NCBI GenBank assembly: GCA_029204225.1
Contig: CM055095.1
Span: 30,413,586 to 30,477,585 of the forward strand
DNA length: 64,000 bases
Direction: 5' to 3'
From: Diphasiastrum complanatum
Lineage: Eukaryota > Streptophyta > Lycopodiopsida > Lycopodiales > Lycopodiaceae
This document shows positions 60,268 to 64,000 of the stretch, in pieces. The notes under the pieces were generated by a model that saw only the letters and a list, made by a program, of their open reading frames with translations, had not been told where the DNA came from and did not search any database. Numbering within the stretch: position 1 is the stretch's first letter; each line of letters opens with the position of its first letter. The position numbers were made by a program, and so were the translations under genes.

Positions 60268-60638
60268 AGGCATACCAAGTAAAGAAGGCTTAAGATTCTT
60301 GAGCCTCTCTCCAACTTTTAGAAGATTTTCCTTTATACTTCTTTTATGAATTGCTTGATTTTTGTGACACCACTAGGCTTTCGAACCATGCGTATTGGTA
60401 GAGATTTTTGTTCCATTTATTTGACAGCAAGTTGTGCTAGTGCAATCTATAGGAGGCATACCAAGTAGAGAAGGCTTAAGATTCTTGAGCCTCTCTCCAA
60501 CTTTTAGAAGATTGTCCTTTATACTTCTCTTATGACTTGCTTGCTTTTTGGGACACCACTAGGCTTTTGAACCATGTGCATTGGAAGAGATTTTTGTTCC
60601 ATTTTTTTACAGCAAGTTGTGCTAGTGCAATCTATAGG
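60268..60638. repeat. 186-bp tandem duplication
   Basis: Two units starting AGGCATACCAAGTA at 60268 and 60454, both ending GTGCAATCTATAGG, with about a dozen differences. Confidence 0.95.
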
Positions 60639-61494
60639 ACTACATCTCACTAGAATGAGAGAAAGGTGTTGAAGAAGAATGTATCTTTCTCAAAGTAGAA
60701 GAAAGACTTGGAGAGGTGCAACATATGAAACTGATCAAAGAAACCTTACCTTCAGTATTGGATGTGTATTGTCATTATATTTTGATTTGATGACTTCTTG
60801 ATGTTGGAAATATGATGGGCAATGCTTAGTTGGTCCCATTATACCTTATATATTATGTTATCATTGGCTATCATACTTTCCTACTGGTAACCTTTTGGTT
60901 TCATTGTCGCTAGAAAACCTAATGCATTGGTACGGAGTTGTCTTAGGGTTTTGAAACCTAAAGAGTGCTCTTGGAAGGCTATTGAATGGAAACTACATGT
61001 CTACTGGTTGAAGCACCCCATCGCACCTTCCAATTGTTAATCCATAGTCAGTTACTTTTAACACACAAAATTAGGGTTTTTATGCAATTTTACATTTCGA
61101 TGAACTATTTGACAAATATAGCTGAAACTGGTACTATCTTATTATTTTTATAGAAAATGCAATGTAAGTTCTCAGATGAATGTTGACATATCTTGTATAC
61201 ATCGAAGAACATTTTTGGAATCATAGATTCAAGTCCACATACAATATCATCATGCACTCATCAAAATAGTAGGGTAGGAAGTAAATGTGGACATAGAATG
61301 ACGTGATAGCACTTAAAGTAGCTATATAGCGGTAACAACTGCTAGATAGCAATAACCTATCACTACTACATGGTAATCATCACTAACATACATCAATAAT
61401 GACTAGTATATGGTAGTATGGATTGCTAAATTACATTCATGACTACTACATAGTAGGTAGGACTAATCGCCATATACGATTTGTTAAAAGTCAT
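60639..61494. other. No recognisable gene
   Basis: AT-rich sequence with CTACTACAT/ACATAGTAG-like motifs near 61310-61470; nothing coding. Confidence 0.5.
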
Positions 61495-62230
61495 ATCACA
61501 AAGATCCATTTATGCCCTTTTATCTATAGCTAATATGGAGAGCACATCTAGCATCATTGAAAATGTAGAAATCATGTAAACTCAATAAGAACTTGTCATA
61601 AACACTTAGATATGTTAATTTACTATTCTTGTATGTACAACAACTATACACAACAACAATACTCACACGTGTGGAACCAAATACATAAGAGAAATAGCAT
61701 TCTACACATAGGACTTCACTAATCACCACATATATGCAAAAATGGATGTAGAAACCCAAAGAGATATCTTCCATAAGAATGAATGAGAGAAGAATGAGAG
61801 ATATGGTTTCCTCGCACGCTTGTAGTCTATGATCACAAAGATCCATTTATGCCCTTTAATCTTTGGCTAATATGGATAGCACATCTAGCGTCGTCAACAC
61901 TGTAGAAAGCTTGCATCTACTACACATAGAAGACGTAAACTCAATAGGAATTTGTCAAAAAAACTTAGATATATTAATTTACTATTCCTATCCATACACA
62001 ACAGCCATACAACAATAGTACTCACACGTGTGGATCCAAATACATAAGGGAAATAGCATTCTACATACAAGAATACATTATGTCACCACAAATATGCAAA
62101 AATGGATTTAGAAACCCAAAGAGATATCTTCATAAGAATGAATGAGAGAGATGATTTTCTCCCATGCTTGTAGTCTATTTATAGCAGCCTCTTGCCCTAT
62201 TTGGATGCTCTTTCACAAGCTTATCTACTT
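61495..62230 (-). repeat. Tandemly duplicated LTR segment of the CACACGTGTG family
   Basis: Units 61495-61830 and 61832-62178 are repeats at a 337-bp spacing. Each contains CACACGTGTG (61664-61673 and 62023-62032). On the minus strand the order TATA (TATAAATA; plus 62176-62183), CT-rich stretch, TGTAGAATG and CACACGTGTG matches the plus strand at 1-330. The parent LTR may start at TGTTGATATTAGG (plus 62520). Only the outer unit keeps the TATA box. Confidence 0.7.
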
Positions 62231-63180
62231 ATGAAGGTTTCTAGATCTTTTCCAAACCCCAGATCTAACATGACTAAATTCAATGAATGTGAATAAGCCA
62301 ATAACAATAGGTCTATATGCAACCTTATCAACTTGCCTAAGTCTCCAAAAATAGTAAATATACTATTTGTACGCCTTCTTAACTTTATAAAGTCTATCTC
62401 TAAGATAAAAAAATGCATATTGGCCTCAAATTGCCAAATGAACTCAACATAACTAGTTGATATTTTTCACACAATTGACTCTGTCATGTGCCATTTGGGC
62501 CCCCCTACCTAATATCAACAAGTTCCAAATACAATTCCACTACCATATATTGGTACTTTTGAAGACAATTATATAGATTATATCAATGGAAGTACATAAA
62601 ACAAAAAATATCATTCACAAGTGACTATAGACAAATAGAACATCTAAGAGCCACAATAAGGACATAACAACCAAAACTGAGCCATCATGGCTAAGGTGTA
62701 CAAGGAGAAGACACTACATCATTCGCATCTTATACTTTCATGACTTCTATGCTGGATGAGCCAACTTGCTTTGAAGATGCTCTTAACAAAGTTGGATCGA
62801 TGCTTTGATGGAATACAACACTTGGCTATTATGTAATTTCCATTGGATAAGATATCAATAGAATGTAAATGGTGTTTTTATCTGCTTGCTCTAGAACGTT
62901 ATGCAAGTAAGAATAATGTATCCATCCATATGATGTTGATATGTGTAACTTCTCATTCATGGAAGCATTTTGTGATTTTTTTTATGAGAGTAAGTGAATC
63001 ATCATCAAATGACACTTATCTTTATAAAATACTATTAAACTTTATTAATTATAAGCTTAGCTATAATTGCAAATCTAGAGAAGCAATGCAAAATGCTAAT
63101 AGTTTGTGGACTAGTCATTTTGCATGCATGATCCTAGTGATAAAAAATGGTTTGTATTGATGATCTTTGTGATCAAAATG
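62231..63180. other. No recognisable gene; upstream LTR part to about 62520
   Basis: Up to about 62520 this may be the U3 region of the minus-strand LTR. Beyond that it is AT-rich with one chance open frame (62843-63160). Confidence 0.35.
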
Positions 63181-63182
63181 AG

Positions 63183-63320
63183 AAAAAATGCAACACTGCA
63201 TTTTTACTCGCAATTCCTGACAAGCGAAAAATGTGACACTGCATTTTTACTCGGAATTCTTGACAGGCAAAAAATGTGAAAAACGTGACACTGCATTTTT
63301 ACTTGTAATTTTTTATAGTG
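63183..63320. repeat. Three-unit tandem repeat
   Basis: AAAATG(T/C)(G/A)ACACTGCATTTTTACT(C/T)G(C/G/T)AATT occurs three times, at about 63187, 63230 and 63283; TGACA(A/G)GC follows the first two. Confidence 0.85.
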
Positions 63321-63484
63321 TCGCTTTAAGAGAAAATTTACTATAGCAAAAAGACGATAGCGTCGGGTTTTGTAGTGAGAGAAAATTCTCGACACTGCTG
63401 TCAAACTCCGTGAATTTCTGCAGACTGTGTAAAAACACTTGCAATTATGCAGATTGTAGAAAACACGAGAGAATCCACAGAACT

Positions 63485-64000
63485 GGATAAATAGTTGGAT
63501 GAAGATTAAAAACCAGTTACTCGATTAGTAGGAAGGAGAATGATCCAACAAATTTCTCATTCAAGGGCAAGAAGAAGACCAATGGATCCAAGAAAGATCA
63601 ATAAAGGAGGCCAAGGAGGAGGATCAAGCATCAAGTTCACAGGCAAAGGACAAGTCAAGGCTAAAATGCTTCTTTTATGAAAATAAGGGGTTTTGCATCT
63701 AATGGCATCTACATCCTTACCAACAAGCAAAGGCAATTCAAAGGACACGTGGTGGATTGATAGTGGGCAAGTCCCACATGACTTATGAAAAGGACATATT
63801 CTCAACTTTACACTCTTTCAATGATGCTAAAAGTTTGTCTTTACTGTAAGTGACGAAGAGTGTATGATATATGGTGTTGGTACCATCTCTTTGTGTCTAG
63901 AGTCCGCAAAAGTATGGATCTAGAAAATGTTCTCCGTGCCATAAATCGCCAAAAATATGCTTAAGTGTTGCTCAACTTGTGGAAAGTGGTCTGGATGTCT
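63485..64000 (+). pseudogene. Copia gag end and protease, cut by the window end
   Basis: FSFKGKKKTNGSKKDQ (basic gag end, about 63555), LKCFFYENKG (damaged zinc knuckle, about 63660), then TWWIDSG in one frame (about 63748-63770) and HMTYEKDIFSTLHSFNDAK in the next, the copia protease. ECMIYGVGTISLCLESAKVWI (about 63855-63920) and SVAQLVESGLDV follow at the end. The DSG active site is present but a shift follows it. The remaining domains lie outside the window. Confidence 0.8.

Overview
The window looks like repeat-dense nuclear DNA from a land plant with a large genome. I see no complete host gene, no rRNA or tRNA gene, no CRISPR array and no prokaryotic gene organisation. Nearly all recognisable coding sequence comes from plant-type Ty1/copia and Ty3/gypsy LTR retrotransposons and from two non-LTR retroelements. 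Long (CT)n/(GA)n and compound (GT)n(CT)n(CA)n microsatellites are scattered throughout. Element types and the RLE-type non-LTR fragment would suit a fern, lycophyte or moss better than a flowering plant, but that is inference.

Layout. 1-4.8 kb: a copia LTR piece, then a decayed minus-strand gypsy (gag, tRNA-Asp-type primer site, LTR with a (CT)n tract), then the RT-RNase H end of a copia element with its 3' LTR start. 4.8-11.9 kb: a gypsy element (LTR, tRNA-iMet primer site, gag, protease, RT, RNase H), broken by a non-LTR retroelement fragment and followed by an integrase of a different gypsy lineage. 12.4-18 kb: gag/coiled-coil/zinc-knuckle/RT remains of another gypsy, a complete 1.3-kb LTR on the minus strand, and an unidentified minus-strand coding region beside its polypurine tract. 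18-26 kb: solo-LTR-like sequence and minisatellites. 26-30.7 kb: microsatellite-rich DNA holding two copies of a histone deacetylase exon. 30.7-34.9 kb: quiet DNA with a few plausible exons of an unidentified host gene. 35-40.6 kb: gypsy gag fragments on both strands and a 0.5-kb-arm inverted repeat. 40.7-53.1 kb: one copia element carrying three later insertions: a small DNA-transposon-like insert, a LINE, and a young gypsy with two LTRs and an exact 5-bp target duplication. 53-64 kb: host-like exon fragments (COMM-domain-like, GAUT-like, RPA-like), two more copia fragments and LTR debris.

The best-preserved unit is the gypsy at 47053-52978. Its LTRs differ at about 11 sites by eye. Its pol has two stops. 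It has no recognisable gag: where gag should lie there is a leader with five repeated stem-loops. That element, the nested copia around it, the duplicated HDAC exon, the RLE-type retroelement and the extra minus-strand ORF region at 16.3-17.9 kb are the items most worth a second look. All calls come from reading the sequence; no database search was run.
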